From Novosphingobium hassiacum (GTDB lineage: Bacteria > Pseudomonadota > Alphaproteobacteria > Sphingomonadales > Sphingomonadaceae): a stretch of DNA of 64,000 nt. The stretch lies in NCBI RefSeq assembly GCF_014196055.1, contig NZ_JACICY010000003.1, positions 1 to 64,000 on the forward strand. Direction: 5' to 3'. The notes under the pieces were generated by a model. It made no database searches. It was not told the DNA's origin and saw only the letters and a program-made list of their open reading frames with translations. Position 1 is the first letter of the stretch; each line of letters begins with the position of its first letter. Positions 17,945-27,155 of the stretch are shown piece by piece. The translations under genes and the position numbers were made by a program.

Positions 17945-20047
17945 GTGTCATATCGCCAAACTTTCCTTTCTGCCGTCTCTCTCGCCGCGATGGTCCTGGC
18001 CAGCACTCCGGCCCGCGCAAACGAGCCGGCCGAGGAAACGGTGGACACTGCCAATCGCATCACCGTGCTGGGCCGGGCGGCCGTCGAGCTCCCCAGCGGC
18101 GCGACCGGTCTTCCCATCGCGATTGTCGATACACCGCAGTCGGTCACCGTGATTTCGCGCGACGTGCTGGATGATTTCGCGTTCGACGAAGTCAATGATG
18201 TCCTGCGCTACGTGACCGGCGTCAATGTCGAGGAAGTCGAAACCGACCGCACCTATTATAACGCGCGGGGCTTCGACATCGTCGATTCCATGGTCGACGG
18301 CATCCAGATCCCCAATGTCTGGGGTCCGGCGATCGGCTCGCTCGACACCGTGACGTGGGACTCGATCGAAGTCGTGCGCGGTGCCAACGGCTTGCTGTCA
18401 GGCACCGGCAATCCATCGGGCACGATCAACTATCGCCGCCGCCACCCCACCGGTGCACAGCGCATCTCGGGCGAACTGACCGCCGGATCGTGGAACAAAG
18501 TGCGCGGCGAATTCGATCTCGACACGCCGCTGACCGCTGACGGCTCGTGGACAGTCCGCATTGTCGGTGCAGCGCAATCGAGCGACTCGTACTTGCGCGA
18601 CTATCGCTCGAACCGCACCGCCGTTCAAGGCGTTCTGGACGGCCACATCACCGACACCGTTCGCGTTTCGCTCGGCTACACCCGCCAGCAGAGCAAGGCG
18701 CGCGGAGTGATGTGGGGTGCACTGCCGCTGCTCGACAGCGAGGGTAACCAGCTCGACTGGGACTTCTCTACCTCGACCACGCAGGACTGGACTTACTGGA
18801 ACAAGACCGACCAGACCGCATACGGTGAAGTTTCGTGGACGTTCGCGCCGGGATGGACCGCGCGCACCCACCTCACCCGCCGCATCACCGACGAACCCTC
18901 GCGCCTGTTCTACGTCTACGGCACCCCCGATGCCGACACGGGCCTCGGCCTGTTCGGAAATCCGGGCGGGTATGATTCAAAGGCGCGCGGATGGATTTGG
19001 GACAACAGCCTGCAAGGCGCGTTCAGCCTGTTCGGGCGCACCCACAAGCTCAACCTTGGCGTGCAGCGCACTTCGGCAAGGTTCAACTACCTTACCTCGC
19101 CCGTGCCGCTGACCGATCCCGCGTGGGGCGCACTACCGCCGCTGCAGAGCGGATGGGACGGCACCGAAGTCCCCTTCCCCGCATTCGGCACACCCTACGA
19201 AAGCGCGAACTTCACCGACAAGCAGTGGCGCGTGCGCGGCGCGGCCGATCTTGACCTTTCGGACCGGCTGAGCCTGATCGTCGGCGCCAACTACGTCGAT
19301 GTGCAGACCCGCGGCACCACCTTCGGCGTCAGCGCCGCGCGCAACGAAAGCGCCGTGAGCCCGTTCGTCGGCGCGACTTTCGCCATCGTGCCCGGCGTCA
19401 ATCTCTATGCCAGCTACACCGCCATCTTCAACCCGCAGAAGGAGATCGGCACAAACCTGCGCCCGATCGGATCGGCCAAGGGCACCAGCTACGAAGCCGG
19501 GATCAAGGGCGAGACCGCCGACAAGGCCCTGTTCGGCTCTGTCGCGCTGTTCCACGCCAAACAGGCCAACATCGCCGAGGCCGCAGGCTACGACGTCACC
19601 CTCGGCCAGACGCTCTACACCGGCATCGACGTCCGCAGTCAGGGCATCGAGGCAGAGGTCGGCGGACGCATAGCGCCCGGCCTCACTGTACAGGGCGGGG
19701 TCACCCACCTCTCGCTCGAAGGCGCGAACGACGCACCCGTGCGCACGTATGTCCCGCGCACGACGGCCAATTTGCTGGTCCGCTGGGAGCCGGTTGCCAA
19801 GCTGCAGCTCGGCGCGGCCATGCGCTGGCAGGACGACGTTTACCTCACGAACGCACTCGGCACGATCCGGCAGGGCGACTACGCAACGCTGCAACTGCAG
19901 GCAGGCTACCAGCTTAACGAAAACGTCACCTTCAACCTCAACGTCGCCAACGTGACCAACCACAAGCACCTCACCAGCCTTTACTGGGACCAGGCGCTGA
20001 TCGCCCCGCCGCGCAATGTCACCGGCTCGCTGCGGATGACGTTCTGA
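17945..20047 (+). CDS. TonB-dependent siderophore receptor
   Basis: The 700-aa product has a signal peptide (about 1-26, ending ARA-NEP) and a plug domain with DTPQSVTVISRDVLDDF and YYNARGFDIVDSMVDGIQIP. A 22-strand beta-barrel follows, closing NVTGSLRMTF with the C-terminal Phe. The plug wording DTPQSVTV / ARGF is typical of ferric-siderophore receptors of the FhuE/FoxA/FpvA type. A GTG start at 17945 is chosen because GGGAG lies seven bases before it; an in-frame GTG at 17918 would add nine residues. Fur-like palindromes lie upstream. Its stop overlaps the next ATG by one base (TGATG). Confidence 0.92.
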   Translation: MSYRQTFLSAVSLAAMVLASTPARANEPAEETVDTANRITVLGRAAVELPSGATGLPIAIVDTPQSVTVISRDVLDDFAFDEVNDVLRYVTGVNVEEVETDRTYYNARGFDIVDSMVDGIQIPNVWGPAIGSLDTVTWDSIEVVRGANGLLSGTGNPSGTINYRRRHPTGAQRISGELTAGSWNKVRGEFDLDTPLTADGSWTVRIVGAAQSSDSYLRDYRSNRTAVQGVLDGHITDTVRVSLGYTRQQSKARGVMWGALPLLDSEGNQLDWDFSTSTTQDWTYWNKTDQTAYGEVSWTFAPGWTARTHLTRRITDEPSRLFYVYGTPDADTGLGLFGNPGGYDSKARGWIWDNSLQGAFSLFGRTHKLNLGVQRTSARFNYLTSPVPLTDPAWGALPPLQSGWDGTEVPFPAFGTPYESANFTDKQWRVRGAADLDLSDRLSLIVGANYVDVQTRGTTFGVSAARNESAVSPFVGATFAIVPGVNLYASYTAIFNPQKEIGTNLRPIGSAKGTSYEAGIKGETADKALFGSVALFHAKQANIAEAAGYDVTLGQTLYTGIDVRSQGIEAEVGGRIAPGLTVQGGVTHLSLEGANDAPVRTYVPRTTANLLVRWEPVAKLQLGAAMRWQDDVYLTNALGTIRQGDYATLQLQAGYQLNENVTFNLNVANVTNHKHLTSLYWDQALIAPPRNVTGSLRMTF

Positions 20048-21318
20048 TGGCAAGCCGGTCCGCCCCCCTCACCGCCCCACGCGCGCGCTCACTTCCCGCC
20101 CGCGCATTCTGGGTCGTCGCGCACCGCTGGGCTGGCCTGTCGTTGGCCCTGTTCCTGGGCATCGCAGGGCTGACCGGGTCGCTCCTCCCATGGATCGAGG
20201 AACTCGAAGCTGCGACCGCGCCGCACCTCCACAACGCCAGCTGGACCGGCACACCCGACCCGCTCGCCGTGCGAGAACAGGTCATTTCCCGCTACCCGGG
20301 TGCAGCGGTCGACTTCCTCCCCCTCACAGTCGAACCCGGCAAGGCGCTCCGCCTCCACCTTCACTGGCTCGATCCCAAAACCGGCCTCGAACGTGAACAC
20401 GGTCCGGGCGTACCCGATTGGGACGACCTGTTCCTCAACCCGGTCACCGGCAAGGAACAGGGCCGCCGCGAATGGGGCGCGATCGATCAGGGCGTCAAGA
20501 ACCTGATGCCGTTCCTCTACCGCCTGCATTACAGCCTCGCACTCGGTACCGTCGGCACGCTCATGTTCGGCATCGCCGCGCTAGTGTGGACCGTCGACTG
20601 CTTCGTCGGCTTCTATCTAACCCTCCCGCCCCGCGCGCCCAAGACCCCGCGCGCACCTCTGCTTGAACGCTGGCGGCCAAGCTGGCGCGTGCGCTGGAAG
20701 GCCGCTCCGTACAAACTGAACTTCGACCTGCACCGCGCGGGCGGCCTGTGGCTCTGGCCGCTGCTGCTCGTCTTCGCGTGGTCGAGCGTGTCGTTCAACA
20801 TGCCGCAAGTCTACGTCCCGGTGATGAAAGCGCTGGGTGCCGAGGACTCGCGCATGATCCTGTTCGACAACGCGCTGCCCACCCCCCGCAATGCCCCCGC
20901 CCTGAACTTCCGCCAGGCCACCGAGCGCGGCCACGAACTCGCCCGGATCGAAGCCGGCAAGCAGGGTCTGGCCGTTCTGGATGAGGGCGAGCGCTGGATC
21001 TGGCACGTTCCCGCCAGCGGCATCTACGTTTACGGCTTCACCACCGGCGCGGACATCGGCCACCACGGCGGCGGCACCCGCGTTGCTTTCGACAGCAACA
21101 CCGGAGCCTTGCGCGGCGTCGAGATGCCAAGCGGCGTCAACGGTGCGAACACTTTCACGAACTGGCTCTCCGCGCTCCACACCGCGCAGGTCTTCGGCCT
21201 GCCCTATCGCATGTTCGTCAGCGTGCTCGGCCTTGCGGTCACGATGCTCTCGGTCACCGGCATCGTGATCTGGCTCAAGAAGCGGTCCGCCCGCGCCGGA
21301 CGCGCGATCAGGCGCTAG
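20047..21318 (+). CDS. PepSY-associated transmembrane protein, iron-uptake linked
   Basis: The 423-aa inner-membrane protein has four main helices (near 25-50, 170-200, 235-260 and 385-410) with PepSY-type periplasmic parts between. It shows RAFWVVAHRWAGLSLALFL at the start and a terminal VTMLSVTGIVIWLKKR helix. PepSY_TM proteins next to siderophore receptors are thought to reduce iron-siderophores or assist their handling; this is based on context. It is translationally coupled to the receptor. Its 3' end overlaps the convergent UPF0314 gene by 11 bp. Confidence 0.9.
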   Translation: MASRSAPLTAPRARSLPARAFWVVAHRWAGLSLALFLGIAGLTGSLLPWIEELEAATAPHLHNASWTGTPDPLAVREQVISRYPGAAVDFLPLTVEPGKALRLHLHWLDPKTGLEREHGPGVPDWDDLFLNPVTGKEQGRREWGAIDQGVKNLMPFLYRLHYSLALGTVGTLMFGIAALVWTVDCFVGFYLTLPPRAPKTPRAPLLERWRPSWRVRWKAAPYKLNFDLHRAGGLWLWPLLLVFAWSSVSFNMPQVYVPVMKALGAEDSRMILFDNALPTPRNAPALNFRQATERGHELARIEAGKQGLAVLDEGERWIWHVPASGIYVYGFTTGADIGHHGGGTRVAFDSNTGALRGVEMPSGVNGANTFTNWLSALHTAQVFGLPYRMFVSVLGLAVTMLSVTGIVIWLKKRSARAGRAIRR

Positions 21319-21904
21319 CCTGCCATTCGCGCACGGCCTCCACAGGCCACGCCAACATCAGCACGTTGAGCGTCAGATTGTCGCGGATCATGAACAGCGT
21401 GAACGCCTCGAACGCCAGCGCCACCACAACCGTCACCAGCGCAGCCAACCGCGCGGCCACAAGAAATCCCAGCGTCATGAACCCCATGTCCGCCGCCGAA
21501 TTCAACACACTGTCGCCCGAATACCCGAACGATACCGTCACCGCGCGATATCGCTCGATGATGATCGGCGAATTCTCCAAAATCTCCCACGATCCCTCGA
21601 CCAGCACCGCCAGCATCAGCGCCCACTTCGGCGAAAGTGCAGCCAAGCCCCAGCGCCGCCAGATCAGGTGCGCCGCGCCGTAAAACAGAAAGCCGTGAAT
21701 CACATGGCTGAAGCTGTACCAGTCCGAAATCTGCTGGCTGTTCTCGGCCGACTCCACCACGCCCTGCCACAGGCGGATCGTGCCGCAGGCGCAGATCGGC
21801 GGGCGGTCCATGCCAAGCAGGATGACCACCACCGCCAGTCCAATCCCAAGCGCCGCCAGCGCCCCGGCGCGATCCGGCACCAGCGGTGCGCGCGTTCCGT
21901 TCAT
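21308..21904 (-). CDS. UPF0314 / DUF2585 membrane protein
   Basis: A 198-aa integral membrane protein with about five helices and the family's typical stretch CACGTIRLWQGVV and QQISDWYSFSHVIHGFLFY, then EGSWEILENSPIIIERYR. The family is common in alphaproteobacteria and uncharacterised. The start at 21904 gives the usual length; the frame stays open upstream but those codons lie within the crtY promoter region. It is divergent from crtY with a 100-bp gap, and its end overlaps the PepSY gene. Confidence 0.88.
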   Translation of the reverse strand: MNGTRAPLVPDRAGALAALGIGLAVVVILLGMDRPPICACGTIRLWQGVVESAENSQQISDWYSFSHVIHGFLFYGAAHLIWRRWGLAALSPKWALMLAVLVEGSWEILENSPIIIERYRAVTVSFGYSGDSVLNSAADMGFMTLGFLVAARLAALVTVVVALAFEAFTLFMIRDNLTLNVLMLAWPVEAVREWQASA

Positions 21905-22004
21905 CCCGTTCCCTCTTGAAAATCCCTGCCCTTTCTGACGTGGCCCGCGTTCGGGCACAAGGGTACGGTTGCAACCGCAACCGCAGCCCCCTAAGCGCAA
22001 GGGC

Positions 22005-23201
22005 ATGACTGCACGGGTTTGCGACATTGCGATACTGGGTGGCGGGTTGGCAGGCGGCCTCGTGGCGCTTGCCCTGCGCCGCGCCCGCCCGGAGCTCACG
22101 CTGCTGCTGGTCGAACAGGGCGAACTCCTTGGCGGCAATCACATCTGGTCGTTCTTCGGCTCGGATGTCGGCGCTTCCGGGCGCGAACTGCTTGCCGACA
22201 TGATCGTCGGTGCCTGGCCCGAATATTCGGTCCGCTTCCCGGCCTTCCAGCGCCGCCTCAAGACCAGCTACTACTCGATCTCGTCGGAACGCTTCGACGC
22301 CGCGCTGCGCGCAAAGCTGCCCGCCGATGCGATCCTGACCGGCGTCCGCGCGCTCGCCTGCAGCGCCACCAACGCCACGCTGTCGGACGGCACACGCATA
22401 GAGGCAGGCGCGGTGATCGACGCGCGCGGCATCCGCAACCTCGGACATCTGACGGGCGGATGGCAGAAATTCCTCGGCCGCAGGGTGCGCCTCAGCGCCC
22501 CGCACGACCTGACGGCGCCGCTGGTCAAGGACGCCTCGGTCGAACAGATCGACGGCTACCGCTTCGTCTACTGCCTGCCGTTCGCGCCCGATGAAGTGTT
22601 CATCGAAGACACCTACTACTCCGATAGCCCGGTTATCGATGCCCCCGCGCTTGCCATCCGCATCGAAGACTATGCCCGCGCGCAGGGCTGGCAAATCGCC
22701 GAAGTCCTGAGCGAAGAGCACGGTGTCCTGCCTGTCGTGGCCGGCGGCGATTTCGACGGATTCTGGCGGTCGAGCGGCGGCCAAGTCGCCCGCGCCGGAG
22801 CCCGCGCCGGACTGTTTCAGGCCGTCACCAGTTACTCCCTGCCCGATGCCGTACGCTATGCCCTCGCACTTGCGGGACAGGACGACCTGACTGGAAGCGC
22901 CCTGGCTGATTTCAGCGAACATTACGCCAGACGCCACTGGAAGCGCTCGGCCTACATGCGTGCCCTATCGGCCATGCTGTTCGCCGCAGCCGAGCCTGCT
23001 ACGCGCTATCGTGTGCTCGAACGCTTTTACCGCCTCGACAAGGGCCTGATCGAACGGTTCTACGCCGGTCGCAGCACCCTTGCGGACAAGGCCCGCATCC
23101 TCGCCGGAAAACCTCCGGTCCCGATCGGCAAGGCGCTCGGCGTACTCACCGGTCTCGGCGCAAAGCCGCAACCCCTCTCGCTTGCAGGAACCCGCGCATG
23201 A
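22005..23201 (+). CDS. crtY: Lycopene beta-cyclase
   Basis: CrtY closes the two ends of lycopene to beta-carotene. The 398-aa product has the N-terminal dinucleotide fold IAILGGGLAGGLVALAL, the family signature LLGGNHIWSFF, and the C-terminal half typical of bacterial CrtY-type cyclases (KRSAYMRALSAMLF, RFYRLDKGLIERFYAG). It has no membrane-bound CrtI-like C terminus. The ATG at 22005 is chosen over one 36 bp earlier because it lies at the conserved N terminus. It overlaps crtI as ATGA. Confidence 0.94.
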   Translation: MTARVCDIAILGGGLAGGLVALALRRARPELTLLLVEQGELLGGNHIWSFFGSDVGASGRELLADMIVGAWPEYSVRFPAFQRRLKTSYYSISSERFDAALRAKLPADAILTGVRALACSATNATLSDGTRIEAGAVIDARGIRNLGHLTGGWQKFLGRRVRLSAPHDLTAPLVKDASVEQIDGYRFVYCLPFAPDEVFIEDTYYSDSPVIDAPALAIRIEDYARAQGWQIAEVLSEEHGVLPVVAGGDFDGFWRSSGGQVARAGARAGLFQAVTSYSLPDAVRYALALAGQDDLTGSALADFSEHYARRHWKRSAYMRALSAMLFAAAEPATRYRVLERFYRLDKGLIERFYAGRSTLADKARILAGKPPVPIGKALGVLTGLGAKPQPLSLAGTRA

Positions 23202-24676
23202 AGCGTGCATGTGTCGTCGGAGCCGGCTTCGGCGGACTCGCTCTGGCCATCCGGCTTCAGTCGGGCGAGGTCCAGACCACCGTGATCGAAGCGCGCGACA
23301 AGCCCGGCGGGCGTGCCTACGTGTGGGAAAAGGACGGTTTCACCTTCGACGCCGGCCCGACCGTCATCACCGATCCGTCGTGCCTGCAGGAACTGTGGGC
23401 ATTGAAGGGCCACCGGATGGCTGACGACGTCGACCTGATGCCGGTCATGCCGTTCTATCGGCTCAACTGGCCCGATGGCACCAACTTCGATTATTCGAAC
23501 GACGATGCCGTGCTCAAAGCTGAGATCGCCAAGATCAGCCCCGGCGACGTCGCGGGCTACGATGACTTTCTCGAATATTCCGCAGGCGTGCTCGAAGAAG
23601 GCTATGTCAAACTCGGCGCGGTCCCGTTCCTCGACTTTGTCAGCATGATCAAGGCCGCCCCTGCGCTTGCCCGCTATCAGGCATGGCGTTCGGTCTATTC
23701 GATGGTCTCCAGCTTCGTGAAGAACGAGAAGCTGCGCGAGGCATTCAGCTTCCACAGCCTGCTCGTCGGCGGAAACCCGATGACGACCAGCGCGATCTAC
23801 GCGCTGATCCACAAGCTCGAAAAGAACGGCGGCGTATGGTGGGCGCGTGGCGGCACCAACCAGTTGATCGCGGGCATGGTCACCCACTTCAAGCGCCTCG
23901 GCGGCGAAATCCGTCTGGGCGATCCGGTTACCCGCGTGGTCACCCTCGGCACCCGCGTCACCGGCATCGAAACGAAGAGCGGCTGGTCCGGCCAGTTCGA
24001 TGCTGTCGCCTCGAACGCCGATCTGATCCATTCCTACCGCGATCTGCTATCCGACAACCTGCAGGCCAAGCGCCGCGCCAAATCGCTCTCGAAGAAGCGC
24101 TTCTCGCCCAGCCTGTTCGTCGTCCACTTCGGCCTTGAGGGCACCTGGCCCGGCATCCCGCACCACATGATCCTGTTCGGCCCACGCTACAAAGGGCTGC
24201 TCAACGACATCTATAATACCGGCGTGCTGCCCGAGGACTTCTCGATATACCTGCACCACCCGACCGTAACCGACCCCTCGGTCGCACCCGCTGGGATGAG
24301 CACGTTCTACGCACTGGTGCCCGTCGCCAACATGGGCAAGCTGCCGGTCGATTGGGACGAAATCGGCCCGATCCTCGAAAAGCGCATTCTCGATGAAGTC
24401 GGCCGCCGCCTGATCCCGGACATTCACAGCCGTATCGTAACGAAATTCAGCTACGCGCCGAGCGACTTCAAGACGGACCTGTCCGCCCATCTCGGCAGCG
24501 CCTTCAGCCTCGAACCCCTGCTCACCCAAAGCGCATACTTTCGCGCGCACAACCGTGATGATGCCATCTCGAACTTCTACCTCGTCGGCGCAGGTACTCA
24601 CCCCGGAGCAGGCATCCCCGGCGTCGTCGGGTCGGCCAAGGCAACGGCGGGGTTGATGCTGGAGGATCTGGCGTGA
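23198..24676 (+). CDS. crtI: Phytoene desaturase
   Basis: The 492-aa CrtI-type flavoprotein converts phytoene to lycopene in four steps. It has the N-terminal FAD-binding GAGFGGLALAIRL, the GGRAYVWEKDGFTFDAGPTV stretch that marks CrtI, and the C-terminal FAD motif GTHPGAGIPGVVGSAKA. Length is normal (about 490-500). It overlaps crtY by ATGA and the next gene by GTGA, so the operon is tightly coupled. Which lycopene product it gives (three or four steps) cannot be read directly. Confidence 0.96.
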   Translation: MKRACVVGAGFGGLALAIRLQSGEVQTTVIEARDKPGGRAYVWEKDGFTFDAGPTVITDPSCLQELWALKGHRMADDVDLMPVMPFYRLNWPDGTNFDYSNDDAVLKAEIAKISPGDVAGYDDFLEYSAGVLEEGYVKLGAVPFLDFVSMIKAAPALARYQAWRSVYSMVSSFVKNEKLREAFSFHSLLVGGNPMTTSAIYALIHKLEKNGGVWWARGGTNQLIAGMVTHFKRLGGEIRLGDPVTRVVTLGTRVTGIETKSGWSGQFDAVASNADLIHSYRDLLSDNLQAKRRAKSLSKKRFSPSLFVVHFGLEGTWPGIPHHMILFGPRYKGLLNDIYNTGVLPEDFSIYLHHPTVTDPSVAPAGMSTFYALVPVANMGKLPVDWDEIGPILEKRILDEVGRRLIPDIHSRIVTKFSYAPSDFKTDLSAHLGSAFSLEPLLTQSAYFRAHNRDDAISNFYLVGAGTHPGAGIPGVVGSAKATAGLMLEDLA

Positions 24677-25254
24677 AGCGGATCGCCGTATACTGCGGCT
24701 CGGCCACGCCTGCCGATTCCCGTTACGTAACCCTCGCACGTGAGATCGGACAGGAACTGGCCCGCCGCGGCATCGGCGTCGTCTATGGCGGCGGCAGGCT
24801 CGGCCTGATGGGCGCGGTCGCCTACGGGGCACTGGACGCTGGCGGCGAAGTCATCGGAGTGATTCCCGAAGGTCTGGTCGGCAGTGAAGTCGCCAACCAC
24901 GATTGCACCGACCTGCAGGTCGTTTCGGGTATGCACGATCGCAAGAAGCGCTTCACCGACCTCTCCGACGGCTTCCTGACCATCCCCGGCGGTGTCGGCA
25001 CCATGGACGAATTGTGGGAAGCGGTCAGCTGGGCGCAGCTGGGCTATCACGCCAAGCCTGTCGGCCTGCTCAACGCCTTCGGCTTTTTCGATCACCTGCT
25101 CGCGTTCAATCGCCACATGATCGAAGTCGGTTTCATCCGTCAGGCCCACGCCGGGATCATCATCGCCGAGCCAGACCTCGACGTTCTGCTCGCCCGCATG
25201 GCCGCGCACGTACCGCACGTCCCGATCTTCGCGATGAAAGCGGACGATCTTTGA
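24673..25254 (+). CDS. LOG-family nucleotide hydrolase (TIGR00730 Rossmann protein)
   Basis: The 193-aa protein begins with GTG overlapping the crtI stop (GTGA). It has the lysine decarboxylase-like/LOG signatures VVYGGGRLGLMGAVA and FLTIPGGVGTMDELWEAVSW (PGGxGTxxE). The family hydrolyses N6-substituted or plain nucleoside monophosphates to base and ribose-5-phosphate; plant LOG activates cytokinins. Its place inside the carotenoid operon between crtI and crtB, with only three bases before crtB, implies co-expression. A role in carotenoid synthesis is not known. It could be a housekeeping gene carried along. Confidence 0.92.
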   Translation: MKRIAVYCGSATPADSRYVTLAREIGQELARRGIGVVYGGGRLGLMGAVAYGALDAGGEVIGVIPEGLVGSEVANHDCTDLQVVSGMHDRKKRFTDLSDGFLTIPGGVGTMDELWEAVSWAQLGYHAKPVGLLNAFGFFDHLLAFNRHMIEVGFIRQAHAGIIIAEPDLDVLLARMAAHVPHVPIFAMKADDL

Positions 25255-25257
25255 CCG

Positions 25258-26223
25258 ATGGAGTCTCGCGAAGCCCTCGTTAGTAACGCCCGAAGGTCGA
25301 TCCTCAAGGGCTCAAAAAGCTTCGCCGCGGCAAGCCACCTGTTCGATAGGCAGACCCGCGAACGCGTCTGGCTGCTCTACGCCTGGTGCCGTCGCTGCGA
25401 TGATATCGTCGACGCGCAGGACCACGGCGGCACGCTCGGTGACCAGAGCGGGGCGACCGAACGCTTGGCAGTCGTCCGCGAAAGGACCGCGCTCGCCTTT
25501 GCGGGGCGCGAAACCGGCGACCCCGCATTCGACGCGCTCGGCCTCGTCGCCCGCGAGACCGGGCTGACCATCGAAATGGCCGGCGCGGTCATAGAAGGCT
25601 TCGCGCTAGACGCCGCCGACTGGCAACCGCATACCGAAGCAGACTTGATGCGTTACTGCTGGCACGTAGCCGGCGCGGTCGGCGTGATGATGGCTGTCGT
25701 CATGGGTGTCTCTCCCAACGAAGAAGACACTCTCGATCGCGCCTGTGACCTCGGCCTGGCCTTCCAGCTCTCCAACATCGCCCGCGATATCGAGGAAGAT
25801 GACGCAGCGGACCGCTGCTACATCCCGATGGAATGGCTGGCTGATGAAGACATTCCCCCCGGCGAACAGCTCAAGCCCAATCACCGCGCCGCCCTGACGC
25901 GGCTCGTAAGGCGAATGTGCCACACCGCCCATGTCCATGAATGTTCGGCCCGGATCGGGGCGACGCGCCTCAAGGGCCGCCAGCGCTGGGCCATCCTCGC
26001 AGCAGCGGGAATCTATGGCGAGATTGCGCGCGAAGTGGCCCGCCGCGGCGACCACGCATGGGACCATCGCACCGTCGTTAGTAACGCGCGTAAACTTGGC
26101 TTCATCGCGAACGCGGCGTGGTCCGCCCTGCGCCCGGTACCACGCTCCTGTATCGCGCTTGCCAGTGAACGCCGGTTCACCCGCGCCCATCTCATCGCGG
26201 TTGCGCGATCAGGTTCGCGCTGA
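25258..26223 (+). CDS. crtB: Phytoene synthase
   Basis: CrtB condenses two geranylgeranyl diphosphates to phytoene, the first committed carotenoid step. The 321-aa protein carries both aspartate-rich substrate sites: DDIVD at 48-52 and RDIEED in QLSNIARDIEEDDAADRCYI (about 170-190). The usual YCWHVAGAVG segment lies between them. Length is slightly over the usual ~300. It starts three bases after the LOG-like gene. The operon lacks hydroxylase, ketolase or glycosylase genes in this window, so the final carotenoid is set elsewhere. Confidence 0.95.
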   Translation: MESREALVSNARRSILKGSKSFAAASHLFDRQTRERVWLLYAWCRRCDDIVDAQDHGGTLGDQSGATERLAVVRERTALAFAGRETGDPAFDALGLVARETGLTIEMAGAVIEGFALDAADWQPHTEADLMRYCWHVAGAVGVMMAVVMGVSPNEEDTLDRACDLGLAFQLSNIARDIEEDDAADRCYIPMEWLADEDIPPGEQLKPNHRAALTRLVRRMCHTAHVHECSARIGATRLKGRQRWAILAAAGIYGEIAREVARRGDHAWDHRTVVSNARKLGFIANAAWSALRPVPRSCIALASERRFTRAHLIAVARSGSR

Positions 26224-26306
26224 CCGTCACGTGACGCGTCGGCCCCACCCTTGCGCTTTTGCGCAAAAGTGGCACTCTGCCCGTGCTGAACGGTAGGGGA
26301 ATTAGC

Positions 26307-27155
26307 GTGGAAGCGACAATGCAGCCTGTTACGTTACAGGATGAAGCGCCATCCGTGTCCCGACCGCTGGTTTATCGGACAAAACTGCCCGTCCGCATCT
26401 GGCACTGGCTGAATGCGCTGACCATTTTCATCATGCTGATGAGCGGCGCGACGATCTTCAACGCCCACCCGCGCCTCTACTGGGGTGCCTATGGTGCCAA
26501 CTACGACAACCCCTGGCTGGTGATCGGGCGGCGTGGACAGGAAGGCTTCCTGCGCCTCGCCAGTCTCGAGATCCCCACCACCGGATTTCTCGGGTATACC
26601 TCGCAGTCCATCAAGGCCTTTCCCCCCCTCGTCACGATCCCGAATTACTACAGCCTGGCCGAGGGTCGGCAGTGGCATTTCTTCTTTGCGTGGGTGTTGG
26701 TCATATCGATCGCGGCCTATCTCATTTATGCGCTTGTTTCGAAGCACTTGCAGCGCGATCTTCTGCTGACTTCGGAAGAGCGCAAGCCATCGCACCTGTG
26801 GCACGACATCAAACAGCATGCGCGCCTGAAATTTCCGACTGGCGAGGCAGCGAAGGCTTACAACCCCCTGCAAAAGCTGGCGTATCTTGGAGTGATCGGC
26901 GTGCTGATACCGCTGGTGATCCTGACCGGCATGATGATGTCACCAACCCTCAACGCCGCTTTCCCATGGCTGCTCGAGATACTAGGCGGCCGGCAGTCCG
27001 CCAGATCGCTGCATTTCCTTTGCGCGACAGGGTTTTTCGCGTTCATACTTATTCATGTTCTCATGGTTGTGCTCGCGGGTCCGCTGAACGAACTGCGCTC
27101 AATGATAACCGGCTGGTACCGCCTGCCCGCAGAACGCCCGGAGGACCGGCCATGA
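26307..27155 (+). CDS. Di-haem cytochrome b (b561/YedZ-like) partner of Mo enzyme
   Basis: The 282-aa membrane protein has about four or five helices and likely haem-ligating histidines in RIWHWLNALTIF, RQWHFFFAWVL, RSLHFLCATGFF and LIHVLMVV. It fits the cytochrome b561-type family that passes electrons between periplasmic oxidoreductases and the quinone pool. A GTG start at 26307 is chosen because AGGGG lies seven bases upstream; an ATG at 26319 is possible. Its stop overlaps the next ATG (ATGA at 27152-27155), so it works as a pair with the molybdopterin lipoprotein. Confidence 0.86.
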   Translation: MEATMQPVTLQDEAPSVSRPLVYRTKLPVRIWHWLNALTIFIMLMSGATIFNAHPRLYWGAYGANYDNPWLVIGRRGQEGFLRLASLEIPTTGFLGYTSQSIKAFPPLVTIPNYYSLAEGRQWHFFFAWVLVISIAAYLIYALVSKHLQRDLLLTSEERKPSHLWHDIKQHARLKFPTGEAAKAYNPLQKLAYLGVIGVLIPLVILTGMMMSPTLNAAFPWLLEILGGRQSARSLHFLCATGFFAFILIHVLMVVLAGPLNELRSMITGWYRLPAERPEDRP

